This document shows positions 11,255 through 23,035 of a stretch of DNA of 64,000 nucleotides, piece by piece. The position numbers and the translations under genes are program-made. Where the stretch lies: NCBI GenBank assembly GCA_018292915.2, contig JACVVK020000165.1, forward strand, positions 584,501 through 648,500. Direction: 5' to 3'. Source of the stretch: Batillaria attramentaria (taxonomy: Eukaryota > Mollusca > Gastropoda > Batillariidae). Position 1 is the stretch's first letter. Each line of letters starts with the position of its first letter. The notes under the pieces are model-generated. The model did no database searches and was not told where the DNA came from. It was given only the letters and a program-made list of their open reading frames with translations.

Positions 11255-12469
11255 ATGCGACGACACGGCCCCCCACCCCCGGGCAGTCGGGGAGTGTGTT
11301 ACACGTGTGGACAGCCTGGTCATATCGCCAGGAACTGTCCCCTTGTCCGGTGCTATAGATGTCAGCAGCTGGGACACGTAGCAAGGAACTGTCCCGGTCC
11401 ACACAGTTCTCAGCGCCCACAGTCTGGTCACGTGACTGGCTCGAGTCAAAACCCTGGACAAGGTGTTGGTCATTCTCAGCCTTACATCTCTACACGGACA
11501 GTACAAGGTGTTGGTCATTCTCAGCCTTACAGCTCAACACGGACAGTACAAGGTGTTGGTCATTCTCAGCCTTACAGCTCAACACGGACAGTACAAGGTG
11601 TTGGTACATGTCAACAATACGCGAGATATCCTCAGCCTCAGGGCTCTATGCAGACAGCACAAGGCACAAGTCCGCCTCAGGGCTCTATACAAACAACAGG
11701 CACAAGTCAGCCTCAGAAACCAGTAGATATGGCCGAAAACCTCTGGCTTCAGTCTGTACATGACTGGTACCCCAATCTCCACAGCCAAACCTACTTCCTC
11801 CCTCCACTTCACTTCAACAGAGTGCAGTACGACGTACAGACGGTATCCGGACTGCCGGTACTAGTTCCACAGGAAGCATCAGATCAGGCTGGCCAGGTGC
11901 CCGTTAACGTTCCCAGTGGACCACCCCCTCAGTCTAACCCCCCACCCCTTGCATCACGAGTGTATCAGCCAGTTCCCCCTGGTGACCCGCTACCCCCGGT
12001 CCAAGACAGTGATGTGAGGGACGATCGCGCGCTGCAGCAGGTGCTTCAACGTCTGCAGCAAGTCGCGGAAAGGGGGCAGGAGGTCATGATGGTACTGTCC
12101 CAGTTACAGTTCAGGAAATACCTCGACAACCAAGTCGATCCATTCTCTGCCGCAGCTACCCGCCTTCTCCCTCGACCAACCACGCTGGGTAAACCGGACG
12201 GTGACTTTGATGTGTTGATAATAAACCGCCGGTATGGTCTGATAGTAGGGGAAGTGAAATCAGTGGGAGACAACCCCCAGCTCACCACGGACCAGGCGGT
12301 GGAGGCCAAAGTACAGAGGGCTGTGAGGCAACTGAACACAGCTCACAATCTGTTAGGACGTCTTGTGTCAGACTTGGGGCCCATCAACATCACGAAGATA
12401 CTGATGTTACCCAAAGTGACGACAGCACAGCTGGTACAGGCTATTGACACAAACCCTCAGGTCCAGCAG
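11255..12469 (+). pseudogene. Copy A exon 1: zinc knuckles and nuclease-like domain
   Basis: 405 open codons. Two CCHC knuckles, three copies of the 15-residue GVGHSQPYSSTRTVQ-type repeat (copy B has one, C about two), a Q-rich coiled-coil segment, and the GDFDVLI...GEVK nuclease-like motif. Fully open, ending CAG|GTGATC. Intact by itself; it is called pseudogene only because later exons are broken. Confidence 0.75.
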
Positions 12470-12697
12470 GTGATCTCTCTCTCTCTCTCTTAGTTTCTGC
12501 ACACACATTGTTACAAATTCCATAGGAGTACCATGATCTTTGGTTTCTGTGTTAATAGCTTTGCCAAAGACGATAGATCCACAAAAGCGTAGCGGATGTA
12601 GGCTCATGGTTTTGTCCAAGCCATTGAATACGTACGTCAGTTAGTGACGTAAATAACACAACCCTGAACATAATGACGTTGGTCGTGACGTTTGCAG

Positions 12698-12824
12698 TTA
12701 CTGGTCGGAGTAGTAAAAAGAGATCGTTTGGTTTTTGTCGTGTCTGGAAATGAGTGGGAAGCCCATTATAATTTGTGATTCTTCTGATAAAACATGTTTC
12801 GTGCCACTTGAAACGTATACAGAC
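12698..12824 (+). pseudogene. Copy A exon 2, frameshifted
   Basis: 127 nt where B and C have 126. The extra base lies in the run GTAGTAAAAAGAG; B has GTTGTAAAAGAG. Acceptor TTTGCAG and donor GAC|GTGAGT are kept. Confidence 0.75.
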
Positions 12825-12873
12825 GTGAGTAACTTACTGAGTGAGTAAGCAGTTTCTCTCTCATCTGTCTTAG

Positions 12874-12948
12874 TCAGTTACTAACGTAGACCACAAAGTT
12901 GCGTAGTATCTTAACAGTAGAAAGCGGTCATGGACTACAAGATGCTTG
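12874..12948 (+). pseudogene. Copy A exon 3, nonsense codon
   Basis: 75 nt, phase 0-0. Codon 11 is TAG where B and C have AAG (Lys). Borders (TTAG acceptor, TTG|GTGTAT donor) match the other copies. Confidence 0.65.
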
Positions 12949-13005
12949 GTGTATGCAGACACGTAACACGTTGGCTGGGACGAGTCAGGAAAGGTAACCC
13001 ACGAA

Positions 13006-13060
<55 letters not shown>

Positions 13061-13066
13061 CTCAAG

Positions 13067-13218
13067 GACCTCTGTCAATGTGTGGGAGCAACAGATACCG
13101 CTGCCGCTGTGGCCCGCTGTCTTTGTGCCGACAGTTCCGAGTGGTGGGAACGAAGTGTGACAGACCACGACCAGGACACAAACATGACAAACGATATCTA
13201 TGAGAGACTGGTCGCTAG
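13067..13218 (+). pseudogene. Copy A exon 4
   Basis: 152 nt, phase 0 to 2. Encodes DLCQCVGATDTAAAVARCLC and ends in YERLVA plus a split Arg. The acceptor here is CAAG, weaker than the CCAG of B and C, and it follows a (GT)n tract. Confidence 0.7.
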
Positions 13219-13429
13219 GTGGGTGGACAGCACTTTTCCTGTAAATGACCATTAAAAGATTTTCAGTTTCAAAGGATGGGAGACAGCTATTTTTACTCTC
13301 TCTCTCTCTCTCTCTCTCTAGTTGTTTGTTCTTCAAAACGGCAAGTTTGAAAATTGGTTGCAAGACCAAAACTTCCACCGTTTTCAAATAAAGTTATTTC
13401 AATTTCAATTTCTCTCTCTCTTGTTGTTG

Positions 13430-13884
13430 ATGTACAGACGCGCAAGCTATTTTTTTTTAATGAGTACATCCGACCAAATATAGATTATACGTCAACTATT
13501 TGGGACGGTTGTGGTGAACTTCATCTTAGAAAAGTAATTCCCTGTACCGACGCGGCATTAAGCTTGTCCTTTCCGACCCCACTCTCACCACGGATGAAAA
13601 GCTCACGATGCTATCTACCATTAGGAAAACATTGCCTGATGATGCATAAAGTACTTAAAGGGAAAGCCCCTTCCTACTTGTCAAAACTCTTCAGGCCCAG
13701 TGACACCCGATACAGCACCTCGAAGAATAGTCTTTTCGTCATACGTCCACGTGTAGACTTGTTCAAGTCTAGTCTCTCCTATTCTGGTGCATTCATCTGG
13801 AACTCGCTACCACCTGAGATTCGACTAATTAATAATTTCTCAAGATTCAAGGTTCGGGCGTGTCAGAATTTTCTGACCAATTAA
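13430..13884 (+). pseudogene. LINE reverse-transcriptase C-terminal fragment, intron 4 of copy A
   Basis: Encodes the usual end of a non-LTR RT region: NEYIRPNIDYTSTIWDG, LPLGKH, LMMHKVLKGKAPSYLSKLF and GAFIWNSLPPE. A 15-nt deletion removes a LALNK block that B and C keep. It is in all three introns, so it was inserted before the gene was duplicated. Confidence 0.8.
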
Positions 13885-14111
13885 TAATTTCGCAAGGTTC
13901 AAGGTTCACGTTCGTCAATATTATTCTCGTTTATCATTGGAAAAAAAGTTTTTCCCTTACTGTGTTTTTAGTTCCTAGAATTTCTATGTGTATTTGTCGC
14001 ATTTGAATTGATAACTTCCTCATTGTTTACATGAGCATTGTCGCTGTAATGTTCGTGAAATGTGCTGCAAACCGTGCAAGCGCTGGTCAGTCCGCGCGCG
14101 CACGAGCGTGC

Positions 14112-14154
<43 letters not shown>

Positions 14155-14182
14155 CTGACATGTCCGACTGTCACTGTTTCAG

Positions 14183-14379
14183 GTTCTGTGGCCCCGCCAC
14201 CTCTATAGAGGTTCCGACTGTAACCACCCCAAGACGCTGTATGGAGCTGAGAACTGAGAGAGAGGCCATCGCCCACACGGGTCTCAGAATGGCCGTGTTG
14301 ACCTTATTCCCTGATCAGGTGGCGCTGGTCAACAGACCCGAGCCACAGCAGGACTTGGTGCTACTTTGGGGTCCCCCAG
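14183..14379 (+). pseudogene. Copy A exon 5: start of the helicase core
   Basis: 197 nt, phase 2 to 1. Encodes FCGPATSIEVP, a Q-motif-like LTLFPDQVALVNR and the first half of Walker A (LLWGPP-G). Confidence 0.75.
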
Positions 14380-14399
14380 GTACTGGAGTGGGTTAGGGG

Positions 14400-14439
<40 letters not shown>

Positions 14440-14475
14440 CGTGTTGGAAGCAAACATTTACACAATTACAAAAAG

Positions 14476-15348
14476 AAAAACTGAGTAGTAGTAGTAGTAG
14501 TAGCAGAGGTAGTAGCAGTGGTAGTATTAATGGTGGTGGCAGTTGTAGTAGTGGTGGTGGTGGTGGTGGTACACTGTAGAAGAAGTAGAAGTAGTAGTGG
14601 TAGCTGTAGTAGTAGTAACAGTTGTAGTACTGGTGATAGTAGTTGTAGTGGTGGTGGTGGTGGTGGTACACTGTAGTAGAAGTAGTAGTGGTATCTGTGG
14701 TAGTAGTAATAGTTGTAGTACTGGTGATAGTAGTGGTGGTGGAGGTGGTGGTACATTGTAGTAGAAGTAGTAGTGGTGGCTGCAGTAGTAGTAATAGTTG
14801 TACTGGTGATAGTAGTTGTAGTAGTGGTGGCGGTGGTGGTACACTGTAGAAGAAGTAGTTGTAGTAGTAGTAGTACTAGTGGTAGCTGTAGTAGTAGTAA
14901 TAGTTGTAGTACTGGTGATAGTAGTTGTAGTAGTGGTGGCGGTGGTGGTACACTGTAGATGAAGTAGTTGTAGTAGTAGTAGTACTAGTGGTAGCTGTAG
15001 TAGTAGTAATAGTTGTAGTACTGGTGATAGTAGTTGTAGTAGTGGTGGCGGTGGTGGTACACTGTAGATGAAGTAGTTGTAGTAGTAGTACTAGTGGTAG
15101 CTGTAGTAGTAGTAATAGTTGTAGTACTGGTGATAGTAGTTATAGTAGTGGTGACGGTGATGGTACACTGTAGAAGAAGTAGTTGTAGTAGTAGTAGTAC
15201 TAGTGGTAGCTGTAGTAGTAGTAATAGTTGTAGTACTGGTGATAGTAGTTGTAGTAGTGGTGGTTGTGGCTCACTGTAGATGTTGTTGTAGTAGTGGTAT
15301 CTGTTGTAGTAATAGTAGTAGTGGTAGTGGTGGAGGTACACTGTAAGG

Positions 15349-15387
<39 letters not shown>

Positions 15388-15615
15388 ATGGTGGTACACC
15401 GTAGTAGAATTAGTTCGTTGTAGTAGTAGTAGTTGCTGTGGTACTGGTGGTGTAGCAGTAGTAGTTGTAGGAGATATTGTAGTAGTGGTAGTAGTAGTGG
15501 CGTTGGTACACAGTAGTAGAAGTAATTAGTTGTAACAGTAGCAGTTGTCGTAGTAGTTGATGTTGTAGTGGACGTTGTAGTTGTAGTAGTAGTAATGGTA
15601 GTACATGTATTAATA
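14476..15615. repeat. GTA/GTG trinucleotide satellite in intron 5 of copy A
   Basis: TAG/TGG trinucleotides organised in a larger unit of about 105-115 nt, marked by recurring GGTACACTGTAG. Units 2 (about 29035-29790) and 3 (about 46955-47775) have the same array at the same place. All open frames over it are repeat artefacts. Confidence 0.9.
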
Positions 15616-15694
15616 TCAAGTACTATGTGGAAACTGTAAAATTAAACCGCTGTACAAACAGAATGTTGTGGTAAACCTCCCTCCTTCCACACAG

Positions 15695-16064
15695 GCACCG
15701 GAAAAACGGTCGTGCTGACACTAAAGGGCATGCAGTGGTGGCAGCGGGGAAAGGACGTTCACTTGTTGAGTTCACACGATGAGAGTCGTGCCGTCATCAT
15801 ACTTATGGAGCAACAGCTGCTGCACGCCTCGGGGGGTGGTCCAACAGCAACACCAGCAGCCGCCCAACACGGCTTTGTCTCAACTGCCCTCATACACGCC
15901 TTAAAGGTTGCCGTCACAGCAACACCAGCAGCCGCCCCACGCGTCCACCGCCATATGTACGACTTTAACAAGAAGGCAGACGTGGAGACCGCTGTCAACG
16001 AACTGGCGGCAGCCGCGAATAATGGAGAACTTTACATCATCGCCGATGAGGCGTTTTATGGCCG
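15695..16064 (+). pseudogene. Copy A exon 6: Walker A to Walker B
   Basis: 370 nt. Begins GTGKTVVLTLKGMQWWQRGK and ends ELYIIADEAFYGR. It has one SGGGPTATPAAA unit and an extra QHGFVSTALIHALKVAVTA segment that copy C lacks. Confidence 0.75.
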
Positions 16065-16084
16065 GTAAGTTGTACTGTGATGAC

Positions 16085-16089
<5 letters not shown>

Positions 16090-16161
<72 letters not shown>
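16090..16161. repeat. (CA)n microsatellite after exon 6 of copy A
   Basis: About 36 CA units starting some 25 nt after the exon 6 donor. Same place in B (30601-30667) and C (48364-48428). Confidence 0.9.
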
Positions 16162-16163
<2 letters not shown>

Positions 16164-16399
16164 ACGCACGTACGCACGCTCATACACACGCACGCATCCA
16201 TACAGAGCGGGAGAGAGAAAGAGCATAAAGAGGGAAGATTTGTACCTACTGATGACGACAAATACTGTGTTATGACGTCACACATGACCAAGGATAGAGC
16301 AAAGCCAAAATAACGTCATTAACAGCCACCTACACCGACAAGTATGACGTCACTGCCAACACCCTGACTGACTGTCTCCCTCTCCATTCTCTGTAACAG

Positions 16400-16797
16400 T
16401 GACAGCTACAAACCTAGCGGCAGGTTCTCCGAGTTCGTCACTCACCTGTCAAACCGTGTTCCCTCCCTACACCTGTGGGCAGCGGCAGTGGACCGTGTCC
16501 GGGTACCGCCGTGTGTTTCTGTGAAAACCCTCACCCGGCCACTTCGCTGTCCTCCGGCAATTGTCCAAGAAATAGAGAAGTCAAGTGATATTGATGGTCA
16601 GGACGTCCTGGGGTACAGCAGCAGCGCCACCCCCGCCCCGACAGACGGCCCCGAGGTCAGGAGGTTACAGCACGAGACATGGACACGGGGGTCTGTCACA
16701 CCATTACCTGGTCACACAGGGAACTGGCCAGAGGACTGTGAACGTTGTGCGGACAACATCGTCAACTTACTGGTGAAGCTGCGGGTGGGTCAGTCGG
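16400..16797 (+). pseudogene. Copy A exon 7
   Basis: 398 nt. Contains LHLWAAAVDRVRVPP and the motif-IV-like LTRPLRCPPAI. Ends CAGTCGG|GTATGT. Followed by a CACT-rich intron. Confidence 0.7.
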
Positions 16798-17122
16798 GTA
16801 TGTGTCACGTGTACCACTCGCTCACTCGTTCATTCACGCACTCACCCACTCACTCACCGAGTTTAGATCTGTCCTGCTCGCTCGTTCCCTTTCATTCGTT
16901 CATTCATTCACTCACTCACTCTATCGCTCTCTTGCTCGATTTTCTCTCGCTCACTCACTTTACACACAGATAACCGTTTGTTGTTTGCATGACGTCATCG
17001 CTCACACACTCGCTAGCGTTAGGTCGGTTGACACGACTACGACTACCACAACTACACCACCACCACCACTACCAGCAGACGATGTGTATAAGCCGTTGTT
17101 GTGGTTGTCGTGTCACCTGCAG

Positions 17123-17512
17123 TACCGGGACACCGTCATCCTGTGTCATGAACCACGTGACGACCTACCTGTGGTCAGCAGACTCCGTGCGCGCGGCCTG
17201 CCCGTACAGGTGGTGACGTCAGGTGATGATGAAGCTGCCATCAGGGACCTGGCTGTCACCATGAAGGACACGATCATGGTGACAGACAGGTGGGCTGTGA
17301 CAGGGCTCGAGAGGAGAGTCGTTGTTGTCATGGGGGGATGGGGGGGTTTTGGTGGTGATGCTATAGATGCTGCAGACAGACTGAGACTCATGTCCCGCTC
17401 TACATCACTCGTTGTACATGTTGGTTATCTTCTTGATCCCTCCAGCCCTGTCACTAGTCATGATGATGATGATGATGATCATGATGATGATGCACAACCC
17501 AAACACCCTTAA
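17123..17512 (+). pseudogene. Copy A exon 8 remnant
   Basis: The frame still encodes helicase motif V (VTGLERRVVVV), the motif-VI-like SRSTSLVV and an acidic tail to TAA 17512. The intron acceptor and the first 8 coding bases found in B and C are deleted. Splicing to the remaining CTGCAG would shift frame and stop after nine residues. Confidence 0.7.
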
Positions 17513-18000
17513 TCCCTCCCACCCTCCCCTCCCCGCTCCACCCGTTCCCGTTTCCCTCCCGACCGTTTTGACCGTTAAAGTTGTCGTTGTCGTAGTTCCT
17601 CACAACATTCACTCTGTATTCTGCTCTAGTCTGACCCCCCTCGTGACGCGCTATACATCCGCGCCGGTTTCGCCATTCTAACGGTCCTCGTCGTGACGTC
17701 ATAGTGACGTTGAGAAAGGTAAACATGGTGTAGTTGACGCTCCGCTGATGGAGATCTGAGTGTCAAATAATATTTACACCATGCCTGTGTTAACAACATG
17801 TGTTAATTTTTGTGACGTTATTCCCAAGCGACCGCCAATTTGTGACGTCACTCTAGGAAAAAGTAATGAAATGACGTAATTCGTGCAGAGGGAAGACTGG
17901 TAACACAGATCGTACTGACAGTATTACTTTCTATAACTTCAAAGGAGTTTGTACAGCCCGCTTTCTATTACGTCACCACTCTATCCGCTCTCTCCCTCTA

Positions 18001-18073
<73 letters not shown>

Positions 18074-20208
18074 TTGACTTGTAACGAATCCTCCTTAGAC
18101 ACCGTGTACATACCAAGGGAGAAAATCTCCGGAGTTACGGCTTCCTACCGTCAGTATTTCCTGTACTTACAGTGCTGAATCAAATATTGACCCGTACAGT
18201 TAGTGAATATAATGTCTTCGTTACGGCATCCATCATCGTCATCTTCATCATCGTCATCAACAGCAGCTTCATCGTCATCAGCAGCAACTGATGTCATACC
18301 CAGTGACAATGCCAGTGACCGTTAAAACATCAGATATCATGGACATGTTGAATAAAGTTGTGAAACAGCAGTATAACAATATTGAGAAGCTATAAGCCTG
18401 TTAGAACCAAATACTGTAGACAATACTTCAGTAAAATTAAAGCTACAGTATCTTACAGGGAGAGTTGAGTAGGAAATTGACACAGACGTCAATCACAGGG
18501 TAAAAACAAAAATGGCGAATAACGAATGATTGAAAGATGGTCCGTGGAAACAGACTAGGTTGACAGGAAGATGGTGCGTGGACAGAAACACGTGACCACA
18601 GCAGTACCGACTTTGTGATTTGCTGTCAAAGCAAAGTTTTTGAAAACAGCCGGCACTATGCTGGTGTTATTATGAGATGGCCCACTCTGACTTGGTAATT
18701 AAAAATTTGAAGACAGTTGGTGGAAAGACAAACATGGCGATAGAGACTGTTTGTGATCAGAGAAGAAATCTTCCACAGACAAACTAGCAACTGTCATCCC
18801 ATACACTGTACTGTCGTTGCTTTATGGAGTGGAAATACTGTACTGTACTGTACAAACATTGTAAATACTGCACAAACATTGTAAATACTGGACAAACATT
18901 GTAAATATTGTGGAAACATTGTAAAGACTGTACAAACATTATAAATATATTGTACAGACATTGTAAATGCTGTTCAAACATGGTAAATACTGTACAAAAC
19001 AATGTAAAAAAAAATGTAACTTTTTAACTGTTTTATGACTACCGTGGATATTGTAAGCAATGAAAATGCTATATTGTTATTATTGTAAATGTCATAAGTA
19101 TTGTAAATGCTGTGAACTTCAGAAAAAGACCAAATAGTAGGAAATGTAGTATTTTAAATTTCAAGTTTGTCGCAGTGTGCGTTTTGGTTGATTTGTTCAA
19201 TGTTCAACTTTAGCTGTTTTGATAGATTATGTTGATAGACTGTGTTGATAGGTTATGTTGATAGATGATGTTGATAGATTTATGTTGATAGGCTATGTTG
19301 ATACATGATGTTGATAGATATTGTTGAAAGATATTGTTCTTAAATGGTGTTGATAGATCATGTTGATAAATTATGTTGATAGATTATGTTTATAAGTCAT
19401 GCCGATAGATAATGTTGATAGATTATTTTGATAATTTAATAATTTATGTTGATGGACTATTTTGATAAATAATGTTGATATGTTAAGTAAATAGGGGGGT
19501 GGGGGGGGAGTGGGGGGAGGGGAGAGGGAGGGTCATTTTTCTTACCCCATAACAAATCCGACGTATTGTTTTTATTTTTAGTTTGTCGTTGTTACATGGT
19601 ATACAGATACTTTTGAACATGTATTTTCAATAACACTTTGGAAACTGAACCAAATCCTGACTTGAGTGTTTGTTGTGGAAATGATTTCTTGTACGATTCT
19701 CTCTTGTCACTCGTTTCATGTCTGTCCGTTGTCGTGACGAAATCTACACATTGCTGTGTGTCTGTGTTTCCACATCATAACGTTTGTTACACAGCATTCA
19801 TTCCCACTCACACTGTGACACCACACGAACTGCAGTTCACGTCGTTGTTGTTGTTCAACCCAACAGAACATCAAAACAGAACACGGGACGATGGAAATTC
19901 ACTTGACCGCAACTGAGGACTTCAATCATATAGAACATCAAAGCTTGTAACGCTGGACAAGGGAAAATCATATTTCCGCAACTATAGATGCTTCAAGCCA
20001 ATAGAACATAAAAGCTTAGAACATGGGACGAAGTAAATTCAATTGTCCGTAACTGGGGACGTCAACCCCATAGAACAACAAAACAGAACACGGGACGATG
20101 TAAATTCATATGTCCGCAACTAAGGGCTTCAATCCAATAGAACATCAAAACTTAAAACACTAGACAATGGAAATTCACTTGTACGCAACTACAGTATAAA
20201 TACTTCAA
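17513..20208. other. 3' flank of copy A
   Basis: No coding gene. Holds conserved sequence shared with units 2 and 3, (GT)n (18005-18064), a roughly 20-nt repeat around ACAAACATTGTAAATACTGT (18845-18990), a 13-nt minisatellite (19215-19490) and a 67-nt repeat (19866-20209). An AATAAA is at 18351-18356 but is not conserved in the other units. Confidence 0.5.
19215..19490. repeat. 13-bp minisatellite, TATGTTGATAGAT type
   Basis: About 20 degenerate copies of TATGTTGATAGAT. Shorter in unit 2 (34722-34810), larger in unit 3 (about 50825-51056 and 51760-52040). Confidence 0.9.
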
Positions 20209-20209
20209 C
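19866..20209. repeat. 67-bp tandem repeat at the unit 1/unit 2 junction
   Basis: Five degenerate copies, each with AACATCAAAACAGAACACGG, a CCGCAACT and a CAATCCAATAG-like end. The array stops where unit 2 starts. Confidence 0.8.
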
Positions 20210-20549
20210 GTACGAACAACTATAAAAACTGCGTTTATTTCCAACCACGTAGGAGCAATGCTGTTTTTTGTTGTTTTTTTTCTTTTTAAAGCAAATGGAG
20301 TAGTATATATGCCGGCAAAGTAGTATTTTTGATGATTTATTGGGTATACCACTAGCTGAACTATTTCACTCCATGACATGACTGACTGTCATTGAAATAA
20401 TTATGTGATGGCAGCCCACGACAGGAGGCACAAAATCGTCCAGGCACTTTTGAAAAAACAACAACAACAACATAACAACAACAAAATAAAACAAAACAAA
20501 CAAAACAAAACACCCCCTCAAAAACAAACAAACAAACAAACAAACAAAC

Positions 20550-20620
<71 letters not shown>

Positions 20621-21058
20621 CAAAACAAAACAAAAACCCTGGTTGGAGGCGGGGGAGGCTTTAATTCAAGTGACTGGCACTTTTTATTAATTTTCAAGCC
20701 CATATAAAACTTCGGAGAAAGTTTCAAAGCTGAACTGACCTAAGACCACGTTTAACGCTGTGTCGGCAGAATAACCATGTCACACTTTGCCGGCCATATC
20801 CCAAGATGGCCCTTTTTCAACAGCAAGTTTTTAACAAACATATGTCTCACCAACACGATACTACAGAAAAAAAACAAACAAACTTGTTTCTACCAAAAGA
20901 AAGCGCTTTTCGGTGATACCAACATCACCAACATGTACCTCCAATCACCCCTTGCCCCCCCCCTCACCCCCTTGTGTGGGTTTCCATCACGTTTTGTTTT
21001 TTCATTCAATTGATTTCGCTGATGTGCTATATGACGACTGATTAATCAATAACATATT

Positions 21059-21248
21059 AGGCATGTTTAGTAGGACTTCGTAAGGACCTCGGTGAGCAGT
21101 GTAACCCATTTACATGTAAATTAGGGGAACCATTAGCTAATCGCAGCCCGTTAGCGCTCGCGGCCTATGCCCTGTGAGCCTAATTTACATGTAAATATGT
21201 TACGCTGCTCACCGAAGTCCTCCTTACGAAGTCTTATGAAACATGCCT
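21059..21248. mobile_element. Short palindromic MITE (unit 2)
   Basis: The duplicate of the 6211-6384 element. The central part is about 15 nt longer (an extra CCCGTTAGCGCTCGCGG region). Confidence 0.75.
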
Positions 21249-21945
21249 AATGGAATGCTACTGAGTGACCCAGGACACTGGCTGATATATGGAAGTATAT
21301 CTTCATTCACTTGAAGTCTCTTTTGTGTGCTGTCACAGAGAAACACTAGAAAGAACAGTGATTTTTGTCGAAGGAACATTTACAGAAAAAAAATCTACTC
21401 TTATCTGTACAGCTAGCTGTTTCTATTCTTTAATTTGTGACTGAGATATTAATTGCTTGTCGACTGTATGTATGACATGTAAGAATAAGTTTTGCTAAAC
21501 TTTGACATTTTGAATTTATTTTTTAAAAGATGGAAACTGTATCTTCACTCATTTTCTTTGCTAAGCATATCGGAAATTTTCTTTTTTCGAGAGGTGCTCT
21601 CACAAAGTTTTTGCTGAATTCTACTTTTCATACTTTTAAATATTCCATATTATACAGCGATTATTGGGACTGCATGGTGTACCCCCTTTTTTCCTTCTAC
21701 TCTTTATTTTTTTCTTGCAAATTATACACAAAGAAAGTTTCAATTTTTGAATGGATTCAAACCAATCACACATATTTGTGTCTATGACTGTATTTTTTTT
21801 TTAGACAGTAAGCACTTTCATTTACTGATTTATTATTTTTCCTTCTTATTTGAAATAAATCCTGCCGAACTCAGCAGAAGAAATATATAGTGAAAATTTT
21901 CAACGCAATTTTCTGAATGACGAATGTTGCCTGTGGTTTTCTGTT

Positions 21946-22066
<121 letters not shown>

Positions 22067-22539
22067 CGGCACTCGGTGAGGAGGAGAAGTGCGTTCGCTG
22101 CACAATACACGTCAGCATCGATGACGCACGTTTTCTTACTACGTCATTGTCAGAGTTACACTTGCAAAATAGTCGCTGCGGGAGATCAGCAGTGACATGC
22201 GTTTGTAACACAGAGGCTTGCCTATGAACGTGGAAAATTTAGCCCGTCCTATGATGTTGTTTCCATTACTATGGAAACAACGTGAAAAAGAAAGAAAAAA
22301 ATTAAGACGTTAATAAACGAGCTAGTATACCGTAGAAAATATACCAGTGTCAAATTTCTACAGAAACTAAACTATACATTCTACGTTTTGTGAAGATGCT
22401 CTATACGACAGAACTACTGTATACACCAACAGGCGCCAGGTCACATATACGGTGTAAGGGAAACAACTGTATTTTTTTGCCAGTAAGACAAGGCTTGTGT
22501 CCCCCTGAATCGTATGCTCTTGAATGTAAACTGACGTAA

Positions 22540-22633
22540 TGAAACTGACACTAGACAACCAGGAAGTATCTCGTCTGTTGTGGCAACTACACTCCGCCAT
22601 AGTGACTCAAAACAGGTGGGCGCGTCACGCCAG
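22540..22633 (+). other. Putative 5' non-coding leader exon of copy B
   Basis: Almost identical to 7650-7743 of unit 1, ending CACGCCAG|GTAAAT. Upstream sequence is conserved for several hundred bases, consistent with a promoter. Confidence 0.5.
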
Positions 22634-22963
22634 GTAAATTATTATTATTATTGTCATTATTATTATTATTATTAAGGCCTACTCCGTCACAGTCCACCAA
22701 ACAGCACGCACTCTTCGTTCTTCCTCTCAGTGAAAACCTGTTGAAAGTTTCTCACCGAAATCAAATTGGCGAAATCTCCAGACAGTAGGCTAGCGCGCGT
22801 TTAGCTTCGCTGCCCCGTCACTCACTGAGGGGCGCCGCGCTACCTGCCGGTCTGAGTGACCCAGTGTCGGACATAAACTGTTTCAATTCTGACTTGAAAA
22901 CGTATCTATTCCGACTGGCTTTCGACTAGGTCCGCTTACCTCCAGCTGATTCAGCTGCTGATG

Positions 22964-23035
<72 letters not shown>

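Larger units (their letters stand above)
11255..17512 (+). pseudogene. Copy A: CCHC-NERD-SF1 helicase gene, decayed
   Basis: Exons by homology: 11255-12469, 12698-12824, 12874-12948, 13067-13218, 14183-14379, 15695-16064, 16400-16797 and about 17123-17512. Same architecture as copies B and C. Three lesions: a 1-nt insertion in an A run in exon 2 (near 12715), an in-frame TAG in exon 3 (12904-12906), and an 11-bp deletion that removes the CAG acceptor and the first bases of exon 8 (near 17116). Exons 2 and 3 are both phase 0-0, so skipping both would avoid the first two lesions. The exon 8 deletion still shifts the frame before helicase motifs V and VI. Each lesion is absent in B and C. Confidence 0.75.
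5369..20208. repeat. Tandem segmental duplication, unit 1 (about 14.8 kb)
   Basis: Homology with unit 2 starts near 5369/20209 (GTACGAACAAC followed by AAAAACTGCGTTT). It runs through a MITE, a (CA)n tract, the leader exon, all eight coding exons, the intron repeats and a conserved 3' flank ending near 19850. Order and orientation match. Unit-specific insertions interrupt the alignment. Confidence 0.85.

Noticed and set aside
12930..13200. A Cys/Arg-rich reading (MDYKMLGVCRHVTRWLGRVR joined to PLSMCGSNRYRCRCGPLSLC) that looks like a small secreted peptide
   Set aside because: Exon 4 must be read in the DLCQC frame to meet the phase 2 start of exon 5 in all three copies. The peptide frame stops before that and has no signal peptide.
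14393..15619. Long His/Tyr/Leu or Ser/Gly frames in introns 5
   Set aside because: They come from the TAG/TGG satellite and lie inside an intron that splits Walker A.
18351..18356. Polyadenylation signal of copy A (AATAAA)
   Set aside because: It is about 840 nt after the stop, and the same place in units 2 and 3 reads AATAAG.
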